In this document: one piece after another, positions 28,441-37,051 of the stretch
Layout of the letters: each line of letters opens with the position of its first letter
How positions within the stretch are numbered: position 1 is the stretch's first letter
From: Thalassotalea euphylliae
Lineage (GTDB): Bacteria; Pseudomonadota; Gammaproteobacteria; Enterobacterales; Alteromonadaceae
Assembly: GCF_003390375.1 (NCBI RefSeq)
Contig: NZ_QUOT01000001.1
Location: 682,001 to 746,000, forward strand
Direction of reading: 5' to 3'
Length of the DNA: 64,000 nucleotides
Translations under genes and position numbers: made by a program
Notes under the pieces: model-generated
Databases searched by the model: none
What the model was told of the DNA's origin: nothing
What the model saw: only the letters and a program-made list of their open reading frames with translations

Positions 28441-28632
28441 ACTGAAATCGCTTAACAAGTTGTGCTAACACATTTTGTTAATTCAGCGTATGTTGCTATT
28501 TACCTTTCAAGAAAAGTACTTTTCTCTTTTAATAGCAACTGCTTAGAAACTTTTAGTTCACATTACTCTAACTCTCATTAGCTTAATGCTCACTTGGTCA
28601 ACTGCCTGACCTAGAAGGCAGCTCCCAGAATG

Positions 28633-28707
28633 TGGCATCCCGTAGGGGATTCGAACCCTGTTACCGCCGTGAAAGGGCGGTGTCCTAAACCTCTAGACGA
28701 ACGGGAC
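28633..28707 (-). tRNA. tRNA-Glu (UUC), deviant copy with one deletion
   Basis: 75 bases. One G is missing on only one side of the T stem and the D loop has CC to TT. The anticodon arm is intact. The one-sided loss unbalances the T stem. Confidence 0.65.
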
Positions 28708-28905
28708 ACTGAAATCGTTTAACAATTCATGCTGTAAAACAACACACCTTGTTAATTCAACGTATGTTGCTATTTACCTTTCAAGAAAAGTACCCTTCTC
28801 TTTAATAGCAACCGCTTGGAAACTTTTAGTGAGCATTAATCTAATTTAAACTAGCTTAATGATCACTTGGTCAACTGCCTGACCTAGAAGGCAGCTCCCA
28901 GAAAG

Positions 28906-28979
28906 TGGCATCCCGTAGGGATTCGAACCCTGTTACCGCCGTGAAAGGGCGGTGTCCTAAACCTCTAGACGAACGGGAC
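28906..28979 (-). tRNA. tRNA-Glu (UUC), deviant copy with shortened T stem
   Basis: 74 bases. One base is lost from each side of the T stem, leaving a 4-bp stem, and the D loop has CC to TT. The anticodon arm is intact, so weak function is conceivable if the sequence is real. Confidence 0.65.
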
Positions 28980-29171
28980 ACTGAAATCGTTTAACAAGTT
29001 GTGCTAACACATTTTGTTAATTCAGCGCTTGTTGCTATTTACCTTTCAAGAAAAGTACCCTTCTCTTTTAATAGCAACCGCTTAGAAACTTTTAGTTTGC
29101 ATTAATCTAATTTTCATTAGCTTAATGCTCACTTGGTCAACTGCCTGACCTAGAAGGCAGCTCCCAGAAAG

Positions 29172-29245
29172 TGGCATCCCGTAGGGATTCGAACCCTGTT
29201 ACCGCCGTGAAAGGGCGGTGTCCTAAACCTCTAGACGAACGGGAC
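29172..29245 (-). tRNA. tRNA-Glu (UUC), deviant copy with shortened T stem
   Basis: 74 bases with the same T-stem losses and D-loop CC to TT change as the copy at 28906. The anticodon arm is intact. Confidence 0.65.
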
Positions 29246-29435
29246 ACTGAAATCGTTTAACAAGTTGTGCTAACACATTTTGTTAATTCAGCGCTTGTTG
29301 CTATTTACCTTTCAAGAAAAGTACCCTTCTCTTTAATAGCAACCGCTTAGAAACTTTTAGTTTGCATTAATCTAATTTTCATTAGCTCAATGCTCACTTG
29401 GTCAACTGCCTGACCTAGAGGCAGCTCCCAGAAAG

Positions 29436-29507
29436 TGGCATCCCGTAGGGATTCGAACCCTGTTACCGCCGTGAAGGGCGGTGTCCTGGCCTCTAGACGA
29501 ACGGGAC
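29436..29507 (-). tRNA. tRNA-Glu (UUC), deviant copy with four deletions
   Basis: 72 bases, the shortest copy. It has lost one base on each side of the T stem, one T in the anticodon loop and one base in the D-loop region, but keeps the CC of the intact copies. It should not be functional as written. Confidence 0.6.
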
Positions 29508-29696
29508 ACTGAAGTCGCTTAACAAATTGTGCTAACACATTTTGTTAATTCAGCGCTTGTTGCTATTTACCTTTCAAGAAAAGTACCCTTCTTTAATAGC
29601 AACCGCTTAGAAACTTTTAGTTTGCATTAATCTAATTTTCATTAGCTTAATGCTCACTTGGTCAACTGCCTGACCTAGAAGGCAGCTCCCAGAAAG

Positions 29697-29772
<76 letters not shown>

Positions 29773-29833
29773 ACTGTTCATGCTCGTAACCTTTATCTTA
29801 AAAGACACCTTTAGTTACCAACATTCTAGAAAA

Positions 29834-29909
29834 TGGTGGAGCTATGCGGGATCGAACCGCAGACCTCTTCGCTGCCAGCGAAGCGCTCTCCCAGCTGAGC
29901 TATAGCCCC
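29834..29909 (-). tRNA. tRNA-Ala (GGC)
   Basis: 76-base cloverleaf on the minus strand: acceptor GGGGCTA/TAGCTCC, D arm with GCTCAGCTGGGAGAGC, anticodon stem TTCGC/GCGAA around TGGCA (anticodon GGC), T-arm with GGTTCGATCC, encoded CCA. First gene of the tRNA operon. Confidence 0.95.
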
Positions 29910-29985
29910 AGTTTTAGTTCGGTAAAACACCTTACTTAAACCAGCCTTTAGACAAGCGACCTAGTACTCGTCGAAAGCGAGGCGC

Positions 29986-30014
29986 ATTTTAGGCATGCCC
30001 CTGATAAGTGTCAA
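29986..30014 (-). promoter_or_regulatory. Strong sigma-70 promoter of the tRNA operon
   Basis: On the minus strand the sequence reads TTGACA (30009-30014), a 17-base spacer, then TAAAAT (29986-29991). It is followed by a GC-rich discriminator (GCGCCTCGC), the pattern of growth-rate and stringent-controlled stable RNA promoters. It lies about 77 bases upstream of tRNA-Ala. Confidence 0.85.
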
Positions 30015-30242
30015 CACTTAATTTTAAAATAACTCGAAAAGAATCGAATTATTTGTTTGATCGTTCACATTGAAATCAATCTGCTTATTTTTTGTGTATT
30101 CAACTAGTTAGCGAGCGTGGTTTTGCTGAACAAATTTTGAATTGTGCTAGTATTCGCGCCCACTTTGACCTTGGTAAAGAGTCAAAACTTTATTTTTAAA
30201 GGCTTTAACGTTAAGGTTTAACTAATTGGTTAAGAAACACAC

Positions 30243-31169
30243 ATGACTATGCAACTAAAAAAACTAAATATTGTTGCTATTGGTGGTGGCCATGGCCTAG
30301 GTCGTGTTCTCTCCACTCTCTCTTTTATGCAAGATCAACTCACTGGTATTGTCACTACAACCGATAATGGTGGTTCAACTGGTCGCTTAAGAAAAAGAAG
30401 CTCTTCTATTGCGTGGGGCGATCTGCGTAATTGTTTAACCCAGTTAGTGGATGAAAGCTCAGTCGGTAGTCAATTATTTGATTTTCGCTTTGACGGTGAA
30501 GACGAGCTAGGTGGTCACAATTTAGGGAACTTGATCCTCTATGGTTTAGGACAAATTCAATCGAGCCCTATCGATTCGATTAAATTAGTGCGACGTTTGT
30601 TACGTGTTAGAACACCGGTATTGCCAATGTCTGAGTCCCCTACTGACTTAATGGCCTTTTACCCAGAAGGTCGTTGCCGCGTGGGCGAGCTTTCGGTAGA
30701 TGACATGCCAATTATGCCAAAGAACTTAATGCTAGCACCTTTGGTTAAATCTCCTCAGCAATGTGTAGACGCCATTAACAATGCAGATTTAATTATTCTC
30801 GGCCCAGGCAGTTTCTTAACAAGTGTCGTTCCGCCACTCTTAGTACGTGATATTGCGAATGCACTTAAGCAAAGAAAAGGGCACTGTGTATTTGTCGAAA
30901 ATATTGTTGCGGAAAACAGCCCAGCAGCCGCGCTTAGCCTAGACGAAAAACTGACGTGGATTGAAGAAAATATAGGTTGTCTGCCAATTGATAGTGCGAT
31001 TTGTCATCACGATGAGGTGACATCAGATAAAATCAAAGTGATCACCCACAATATGGCATGTGACGATGTCAAACACCATCATGATAAAGCGAAGCTTATT
31101 GAAGCCTTAAACAAGTGTATTGAGGGTATCAACCCTATGACTCCATTAAAAATAGCCAATGCTAACTAG
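30243..31169 (+). CDS. YvcK/CofD-like protein (gluconeogenesis factor family)
   Basis: The 308-residue protein starts with a Rossmann-like strand and glycine-rich loop (LNIVAIGGGHGLGRVLSTL), followed by TTTDNGGSTGRLRK, AWGDLRNCL and HNLGNLIL, all diagnostic of the YvcK/UPF0052 family. Members bind UDP-sugars and affect central carbon metabolism and cell-envelope synthesis in Bacillus; the role in gammaproteobacteria is poorly defined. The gene is single and its stop codon lies inside a terminator hairpin. Confidence 0.92.
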   Translation: MTMQLKKLNIVAIGGGHGLGRVLSTLSFMQDQLTGIVTTTDNGGSTGRLRKRSSSIAWGDLRNCLTQLVDESSVGSQLFDFRFDGEDELGGHNLGNLILYGLGQIQSSPIDSIKLVRRLLRVRTPVLPMSESPTDLMAFYPEGRCRVGELSVDDMPIMPKNLMLAPLVKSPQQCVDAINNADLIILGPGSFLTSVVPPLLVRDIANALKQRKGHCVFVENIVAENSPAAALSLDEKLTWIEENIGCLPIDSAICHHDEVTSDKIKVITHNMACDDVKHHHDKAKLIEALNKCIEGINPMTPLKIANAN

Positions 31170-31180
31170 CATTGGCTATT
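31151..31180. terminator. Terminator hairpin overlapping the yvcK stop codon
   Basis: Perfect 14-base inverted repeat (31151-31164 and 31167-31180, arm AATAGCCAATGCTA) with the yvcK stop codon in the right arm. On the minus strand it is followed by a T-run, so it also fits as the terminator of the convergent dcd gene. Confidence 0.8.
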
Positions 31181-31207
31181 CTCGTTTGACTCTAATTAAG
31201 CACTAAC

Positions 31208-31801
31208 TTACTTAGAAGCATCATCTTGACTAATACGGCTGGCTACTGCACCCGTTTGGCCTTTGTATTTAGCATCCACACGTTTGTTATAAGGACGATC
31301 AGCTTCGCCTGACATGGTTTCAAAGTTTAATGCCGCAATTTTCATGCCTGGACGCAGCGCAAGCGGCAACTTACCACTGTTATAAAACTCTAAAACGATC
31401 TGACCAGACCAACCTGGGTCAATACGGTGAGCGGTAACATGCACCATTAAGCCTAAGCGTGCTAGTGATGAACGACCGTCAAGCCAGCCAACAATATCTG
31501 CTGGTAAGGTTACTGACTCAAAAGTCACAGCTAATGCAAGTTCGCCTGGGTGTAAAAAGAAGGCTTCGCCGTCTGGAATCACAATCTCTTCACTCATCAC
31601 CGCATTCATTTGCGCCTGCACTTCTTCGCGTGGACCACTTAAGTCAATAAACGGCGCGGTATTGTTTTTAAATACACGAAACTCATTGCCTAAGCGAATA
31701 TCAACGCTGACACCTGAGATCATCGAGGCATCTGGCTGTGGCTCAATAACTATTTTGCCTTCAGCAATGCAGCGTTCAATATCTTTATCACATAATCTCA
31801 T
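31208..31801 (-). CDS. dcd: dCTP deaminase
   Basis: Dcd converts dCTP to dUTP for thymidylate synthesis. The 197-residue sequence has GVSVDIRLGNEFRVF near residue 30, the active-site segment GRSSLARLGLMVHVTAHRIDPGWSGQIVLEFYN with the catalytic Glu in LEF, and LRPGMKIAALNFE. Length and motifs match the family. It lies downstream of apbC, separated by 97 bases, probably in one transcript. Confidence 0.96.
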   Translation of the reverse strand: MRLCDKDIERCIAEGKIVIEPQPDASMISGVSVDIRLGNEFRVFKNNTAPFIDLSGPREEVQAQMNAVMSEEIVIPDGEAFFLHPGELALAVTFESVTLPADIVGWLDGRSSLARLGLMVHVTAHRIDPGWSGQIVLEFYNSGKLPLALRPGMKIAALNFETMSGEADRPYNKRVDAKYKGQTGAVASRISQDDASK

Positions 31802-31898
31802 GGCGCTTCTTCTTATTTTGTTGTGTCTATTGGGTTTTAGTTTAATGTTTATTCTTACGCGTCTGCGTATACATCGAGTTTCTGGTTGTTCTTTGTCG

Positions 31899-33002
31899 CT
31901 AATCTAACATTTCGATATTAGGTGTCGCAGGACTGCGCATATCAAGTAAATGGAATGTTTTACTCGCTATATTGCGCGCTATTTTACGGTATTGATCACA
32001 GATGTCACTAGCGCTTTCACTATTAAATAAGCTCTCGCCTAAATCCGCTTCTTGCCTAACTTGAATATTGAGTGGCAATTGTCCTAGCAAGTCTACCTGA
32101 TTAATTTCGGCAATATCTTTGCCGCCATCAAGGCCAAATAAATGCGAATGATGGCCGCAATTTTCACAAATGTGATAACTCATGTTCTCAACGACGCCAA
32201 GCACAGGTACTTTCACTTTATCAAACATAGCAATGCCCTTTTGCGCGTCAGCTAAGGCAATATCTTGTGGCGTAGTAACAATCACGGCACCAGCAACTGG
32301 TACTTTTTGGGAAAGCGTTAGTTGAATATCACCAGTACCCGGCGGCATATCGATCAACAGATAATCAAGTTCTGGCCAGTGGGTTTCATTTAATAACTGG
32401 CTAAACGCCGTGCTCGCCATAGGGCCACGCCAGACTGCAGCGTCACTGTCTGGCACTAGATAGCCGATTGACATCGAATAAATACCATCAGCATCAATGG
32501 GGATCATAGTTTTACCATCAACCGAGCTCGGTTTGTCGTCTTGACAGCCCAGCATAGTCGGAATTGACGGGCCATAGATATCAGCATCTAAAATACCGAC
32601 TCGCGCCCCTTGTTTTTGCAAGGCACGGGCGATGTTGACTGTCGTTGTTGATTTTCCAACACCACCTTTGCCAGACGCAATAGCAATAATGTTTTTAACG
32701 CCCGCTATGTCGTGCTTGCGCACCGGCTCAATATGGTTTGAGGTAGTAAACTCAACCGATTTACCTAGTTCATCAGAAAGCGAATGGGCAATACTTGTTA
32801 GCTCATCGCCCGCAAAAAAAGGCAGTTCTATCGCAATAAGCAACTTATCTTTTTGCTGTTCACCAGCTAATTCGTTGGCTAAAGCTAATACACCATACGG
32901 AAACGCATCAGAGCGATAGGCATCAAGCACTGACTCAATAAGTGAAAGGTCTTCGGGATTAATGGGTTTCTTCTTACTAAAAAATTGACTTAAGCGACTC
33001 AA
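31899..33002 (-). CDS. apbC: Iron-sulfur cluster carrier protein ApbC (Mrp/NBP35 family)
   Basis: A P-loop ATPase that carries Fe-S clusters to apo-proteins. The deviant Walker A is IASGKGGVGKSTTTVNIA; further motifs are GILDADIYGPSIPTMLG, LLIDMPPGTGDIQLTL and the CxxC cluster site in HICENCGHHSHLFG. The N-terminal 90 residues resemble a DUF59-type domain but are short. The start is a TTG at 33000-33002 preceded by AGGTG. It is divergent from metG, a neighbourhood common in gammaproteobacteria. Confidence 0.94.
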   Translation of the reverse strand: MSRLSQFFSKKKPINPEDLSLIESVLDAYRSDAFPYGVLALANELAGEQQKDKLLIAIELPFFAGDELTSIAHSLSDELGKSVEFTTSNHIEPVRKHDIAGVKNIIAIASGKGGVGKSTTTVNIARALQKQGARVGILDADIYGPSIPTMLGCQDDKPSSVDGKTMIPIDADGIYSMSIGYLVPDSDAAVWRGPMASTAFSQLLNETHWPELDYLLIDMPPGTGDIQLTLSQKVPVAGAVIVTTPQDIALADAQKGIAMFDKVKVPVLGVVENMSYHICENCGHHSHLFGLDGGKDIAEINQVDLLGQLPLNIQVRQEADLGESLFNSESASDICDQYRKIARNIASKTFHLLDMRSPATPNIEMLD

Positions 33003-33146
33003 ATGGACACCTGTATAAATAACAGTAACTAGGGCGAGTTAATTGAAAATAGCCCAGAATTGTTAATGAAAATAGCTGGTAAATTCTGTACCATTGCGCC
33101 ATTGATTTCCACCTTAAAGTGCTTAGCACGCTAGTATCTAAAGAAA

Positions 33147-35213
33147 ATGTCAGAATCTACACCTCAAGCTAACGCCCAAACTGCTACCGCAGACAAGCGT
33201 AAAATCTTAGTGACCTGTGCCCTGCCTTACGCCAATGGCTCTATTCATTTAGGTCATTTACTTGAACATATCCAAACCGATATTTGGGTGCGTTTCCAAC
33301 GTATGCGCGGCAACGAAACCTATTTTGTTTGTGCCGACGACGCCCACGGCACGCCGATTATGCTAAAAGCTCAAGAGCTTGGCATTACCCCAGAGCAAAT
33401 GATTGACGGTGTGCGCGAAGAGCACATGGCAGATTTCAACGACTTCTTGATCAGCTTTGATAACTATCACTCAACCCACAGTGACGAGAACCGTGAGTTT
33501 GCCAGTGAAATTTACAATAAGCTAAACGCTGCGGGTCATATTAAAACACGCACTATTTCACAGCTTTACGATGAAGAAAAAGGCATGTTCTTGCCAGATC
33601 GTTTCGTCAAAGGCACGTGCCCTAAGTGTAAGAGTGAAGACGAAAACGGCGATAGCTGTGATAACTGTGGCGCAACTTACTCGCCAACAGAAGTCATTAA
33701 CCCTCGTTCAGTAGTATCAGGTTCAACACCTGTATTGCGTGATTCGGAGCACTACTTCTTTGACTTGCCAGCGTTTGAGCAAATGCTAAAAGACTGGACG
33801 ACTGGCGGTTCATTGCAAGAAGAAATGGCCAACAAATTAAATGAATGGTTTGAATCTGGCCTACAGCAGTGGGATATCAGCCGTGACGCACCATACTTTG
33901 GTTTTGAAATTCCGGGAGCACCGGGCAAGTTTTTCTACGTATGGCTAGACGCACCAATCGGTTACATGGGCAGTTTCAAAAACCTATGTGATCGTGAAAA
34001 CATTGATTTTGACAGCTACTGGAACGAAAACTCGGATGCCGAGCTTTACCACTTTATCGGTAAAGACATTATCTACTTCCACAGCTTATTCTGGCCTGCC
34101 ATGTTAGAAGGCGCTGGTTACCGTAAGCCGACTTCTGTTTACGCACACGGCTTTGTAACTGTTAATGGCGCGAAAATGTCTAAGTCAAAAGGTACCTTTA
34201 TTAAAGGCCGCACTTACTTAGATCACCTTAACCCTGAGTACTTACGTTACTACTACGCGGCGAAACTAACCAACCGCATTGACGACTTAGACTTAAACCT
34301 AGAAGATTTTGCGCAACGCGTAAACTCTGACTTAGTGGGTAAAGTCGTTAACATCGCCTCACGCTGTGCCAGCTTTATCACCAAGCGCTTTGACGGCATG
34401 TTATCAAGCAATGTTGAAGACCAAGCATTGGCAGACGAAGTAATGGCCGCTGGTGACAAGCTAGCTGAGCTATACGAAGGCCGTGAATTTGGTAAAGCAA
34501 TGCGAGAGATCATGGCATTAGCTGACAAAGTGAACGAGTACATTGCCGTTAAAGAGCCATGGCAGCTGGTTAAAGACGAAACCAAGCAGCAAGAAGTTCA
34601 AGATATTTGCTCATTAGGCATTAACCTATTCCGTATCTTGATGATTTACTTAAAACCTGTGCTTCCTGCCCTAGCAGAAAAAACTCAAGGTTTCTTAAAC
34701 GACGAATTAGTATGGGACGGCCATAAAGCCCTTCTGAAAGATCACCAAATCAACAAATTCAAAGCGTTAATGCAACGTATTGAAATGGATAAAGTAAACG
34801 AAATGATTGAAGCCTCTAAAGAATCATTAGCAACTGAAAAAGCAGCACCTGCGCCAACTGGCCCATTAGCTGATGACCCGATTGCACCAGAAATTCAATT
34901 TGACGATTTTGCAAAAATTGACCTACGCGTAGCGAAAATTGTAAAAGCGGAGCACGTTGAAAAAGCAGACAAACTGCTACGCCTTGAATTAGACCTCGGC
35001 GGCGAAACACGCCAAGTGTTTGCGGGTATTAAATCAGCGTATCAACCAGAAGACTTAGAAGGTAAGTTAACGGTTATGGTAGCTAACCTAGCGCCGCGCA
35101 AAATGCGTTTTGGTATGTCAGAAGGCATGGTGTTAGCTGCTGGCCCAGGCGGCAAAGACTTATGGATTCTTAATCCAGAAGAAGGCGCTCAGCCAGGTAT
35201 GCGCGTTAAATAG
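33147..35213 (+). CDS. metG: Methionine--tRNA ligase
   Basis: MetRS charges tRNA-Met. The 688-residue protein has the HIGH-type motif SIHLGHLLEH, a zinc knuckle with four Cys (CPKCKSEDENGDSCDNC), the KMSKSKG loop, and an anticodon-binding helical domain. A C-terminal tRNA-binding OB fold (about 585-688, FDDFAKIDLRVAKIVKAEHV) is the dimerising EMAPII-like domain. Full-length and apparently intact, it is divergent from apbC with a 144-base gap and followed by a strong terminator. Confidence 0.97.
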   Translation: MSESTPQANAQTATADKRKILVTCALPYANGSIHLGHLLEHIQTDIWVRFQRMRGNETYFVCADDAHGTPIMLKAQELGITPEQMIDGVREEHMADFNDFLISFDNYHSTHSDENREFASEIYNKLNAAGHIKTRTISQLYDEEKGMFLPDRFVKGTCPKCKSEDENGDSCDNCGATYSPTEVINPRSVVSGSTPVLRDSEHYFFDLPAFEQMLKDWTTGGSLQEEMANKLNEWFESGLQQWDISRDAPYFGFEIPGAPGKFFYVWLDAPIGYMGSFKNLCDRENIDFDSYWNENSDAELYHFIGKDIIYFHSLFWPAMLEGAGYRKPTSVYAHGFVTVNGAKMSKSKGTFIKGRTYLDHLNPEYLRYYYAAKLTNRIDDLDLNLEDFAQRVNSDLVGKVVNIASRCASFITKRFDGMLSSNVEDQALADEVMAAGDKLAELYEGREFGKAMREIMALADKVNEYIAVKEPWQLVKDETKQQEVQDICSLGINLFRILMIYLKPVLPALAEKTQGFLNDELVWDGHKALLKDHQINKFKALMQRIEMDKVNEMIEASKESLATEKAAPAPTGPLADDPIAPEIQFDDFAKIDLRVAKIVKAEHVEKADKLLRLELDLGGETRQVFAGIKSAYQPEDLEGKLTVMVANLAPRKMRFGMSEGMVLAAGPGGKDLWILNPEEGAQPGMRVK

Positions 35214-35241
35214 TCGCTAACCTCACCTAACTAACGATTTT

Positions 35242-35268
35242 AAGCCCATCACCTTGATGGGCTTTTTT
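35242..35268 (+). terminator. Rho-independent terminator of metG
   Basis: AAGCCCATCA paired with TGATGGGCTT around a short loop and followed by a T-run, about 28 bases after the metG stop. Confidence 0.9.
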
Positions 35269-35338
35269 ATGCGTGCTTATTTCATCTAAGCATTACAGCC
35301 CTAATTTACCGGTGATTAATGCAACTTGTTCTATTTAT

Positions 35339-35358
35339 TGTATAACTATAGTTATACA
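35339..35358. promoter_or_regulatory. Operator palindrome of the yefM-yoeB operon
   Basis: TGTATAACTATAGTTATACA is a perfect 20-base palindrome about 40 bases upstream of the antitoxin start. A further TTGTAC half-site lies at about 35365. Paired palindromes with TGTAC-type ends are the known autoregulatory sites of YefM-YoeB in E. coli. Confidence 0.75.
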
Positions 35359-35398
35359 TTTATACTTGTACTATAAATTGAACATGTAGGGCTGAGTC

Positions 35399-35653
35399 AT
35401 GAGAGTTGTTTCATTTACCGAAGCGAGAAACGGCCTAAAATCTGTGTTGGATAATGTTGTTGACGATGCAAGTACAACGGTAATAACACGCCGAGATGCT
35501 GAAGATGCCGTAGTCATGTCGCTTGATTATTACAATAGCTTAATGGAGACGGTACATTTACTGCGCTCGCCTGCCAATGCTGAACACTTGCGTAAATCTA
35601 TCGAACAATACAAAGCTGGCTATGCAATAGAACGAGAACTATTGGATGAGTAA
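35399..35653 (+). CDS. yefM: Antitoxin of the YefM/Phd family
   Basis: An 84-residue Phd/YefM antitoxin: MRVVSFTEARNGLKSVLDNVVDDASTTVITRRDAEDAVVMSLDYYNSLMET is the DNA-binding and dimerisation domain, and the C-terminal tail would wrap the toxin. Its stop overlaps the toxin start by 8 bases, the usual coupling in such pairs. It should repress its own promoter through the palindrome upstream. Confidence 0.95.
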   Translation: MRVVSFTEARNGLKSVLDNVVDDASTTVITRRDAEDAVVMSLDYYNSLMETVHLLRSPANAEHLRKSIEQYKAGYAIERELLDE

Positions 35654-35909
35654 ACTCATTTTGTCATGGACTGATGAAGCTTGGTCAGACTATCTCTATT
35701 GGCAGAGCCAAGATAAAAAAACGCTAAAACGCATTAACAAATTAATTATCGAAACCAAACGAATGCCTTTTGAAGGTATAGGTAAACCAGAGCCGCTCAA
35801 AGAAAACCTTTCTGGCTTTTGGTCAAGAAGGATTGATGATACTAATCGACTTGTTTACGCCGTTGATAAACAGGCACTCACCATCATCTCTTGCCGATAT
35901 CATTATTAA
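35646..35909 (+). CDS. yoeB: YoeB-type mRNA interferase toxin
   Basis: The 87-residue protein matches YoeB: LSWTDEAWSDYLYWQSQDKKTLKRINKLI, GKPEPLKENLSGFWSRRIDDTNRLVYAVD and the C-terminal CRYHY. The catalytic Glu (in PEPLKENL), Arg (RRIDD) and terminal His-Tyr are all present, so the toxin appears intact. YoeB cleaves mRNA in the ribosomal A site. It is coupled to yefM. Confidence 0.95.
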   Translation: MSKLILSWTDEAWSDYLYWQSQDKKTLKRINKLIIETKRMPFEGIGKPEPLKENLSGFWSRRIDDTNRLVYAVDKQALTIISCRYHY

Positions 35910-35926
35910 TATTTTCAAGTAAAACT

Positions 35927-36325
35927 ATGCATATTGACCATATCAATATCAGTGCCCCAAAGGCGGTATTAGACATTGAAAAAGACTTTTTCTGTGAGGT
36001 ATTTCAGTTAACCGTTGGATATCGCCCTAAATTTTCCAGAAATGGCTATTGGCTTTATGCCTCCCAAACTGACAACAAAGATAGTTGTGCCCTAGTTCAT
36101 CTAACTGAAAGCGACGAACATTCAGCTAGCCCAGTAAAACACTATCTTGACCATATTGCATTTCAACTAACGGGCCTAGCTCGATTACTGGCAAAGCTCG
36201 ATGAGCTAGGGATAATCTACCGCACTGAATCACTGCCCGATATTGGCATGACGCAAGTTTTCTTCAAATCACCCGCGGGTATTGGCTTAGAAGCTAACTT
36301 TCTAAATGAAACAATTTCCCCCTAG
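35927..36325 (+). CDS. VOC family protein (glyoxalase/dioxygenase superfamily)
   Basis: From the ATG at 35927 (MHIDHINISAPK) the product is 132 residues with the VOC fold: first metal-ligand His in MHIDHINI, a second His in HYLDHIAFQL and a late Glu in GIGLEANF. These suggest a metal site like glyoxalase I or related enzymes. The upstream in-frame start at 35891 would overlap yoeB. The substrate is unknown. It lies 17 bases after yoeB and may be cotranscribed. Confidence 0.85.
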   Translation: MHIDHINISAPKAVLDIEKDFFCEVFQLTVGYRPKFSRNGYWLYASQTDNKDSCALVHLTESDEHSASPVKHYLDHIAFQLTGLARLLAKLDELGIIYRTESLPDIGMTQVFFKSPAGIGLEANFLNETISP

Positions 36326-36387
36326 CGCCTATCTAATCATTATAAACAAAGCCTTAAAAGTTAAGCCTTACAAATTAAACCCGAAAA

Positions 36388-37017
36388 ATGAAAGCAGCAA
36401 ATAACCCGAATCTTGGCCTCGCGCTATTCGATTTTGACGGCACCATTACCACAGCAGACACTTATACCAAGTTCCTTCTCAATACCACGCCACTCTATCG
36501 CATTGTGGTTGGTGCACTTGTACTGTCACCTTTTATTTTATTGCATAAGCTTGGCCGCTATCCGACCGCTAAACTGAGACCTAGGCTCACCTTCTTTGCC
36601 TTTTGGCGCAGAAAAGTCGCGAGCACTAAACGACAAGTTAATAACTTTTCCGCCAAGTTTATGGATTCCGTTATTTTAGATAGAGCACTTACCGAAATTC
36701 GTTGGCATCAAACACAAGGCCATGAAATAGCGGTGGTATCTGCGAACGTCAATATCTACTTAGCCGCTTGGTGTCGCCGCCATCAGGTAAACTTGATTAG
36801 TAGCGAACTGGCCGTTCAAAAACGACGGAAAAATGAGCGTTACACGGGCAAGTACCTTAATGGCGATTGCAGCAATGAAAAGAAAGCACTAGCGATCCAA
36901 TCGCAATATGAGTTAGCCAACTACTCGCATATCTGTGCCTACGGCGACACGCAAGAAGATATGCCAATGCTCGCGCTTGCCAATAAGAAGTACTTTCAAT
37001 GGCAAGAGATAGCCTGA
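36388..37017 (+). CDS. HAD-IB family phosphatase
   Basis: The 209-residue protein has HAD motif I LFDFDGTITTADTYTKF (nucleophile and acid Asp), motif II VVSANVNIYLAAW, Lys in the NEKKALAI region and motif IV AYGDTQEDMPML. The IB subfamily includes SerB-like phosphatases and lysophosphatidate-type enzymes; the hydrophobic cap stretch (LYRIVVGALVLSPFILLHKLG) suggests a membrane-associated substrate. Function not assigned. Confidence 0.85.
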   Translation: MKAANNPNLGLALFDFDGTITTADTYTKFLLNTTPLYRIVVGALVLSPFILLHKLGRYPTAKLRPRLTFFAFWRRKVASTKRQVNNFSAKFMDSVILDRALTEIRWHQTQGHEIAVVSANVNIYLAAWCRRHQVNLISSELAVQKRRKNERYTGKYLNGDCSNEKKALAIQSQYELANYSHICAYGDTQEDMPMLALANKKYFQWQEIA

Positions 37018-37051
37018 CTCATAAAAAAACGGGCTCATAAAGAAAGAATTG

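Noticed and set aside
29347..29538. A 63-codon frame across a tRNA-Glu unit
   Set aside because: It covers a tRNA gene and its spacer and has no protein-like features.
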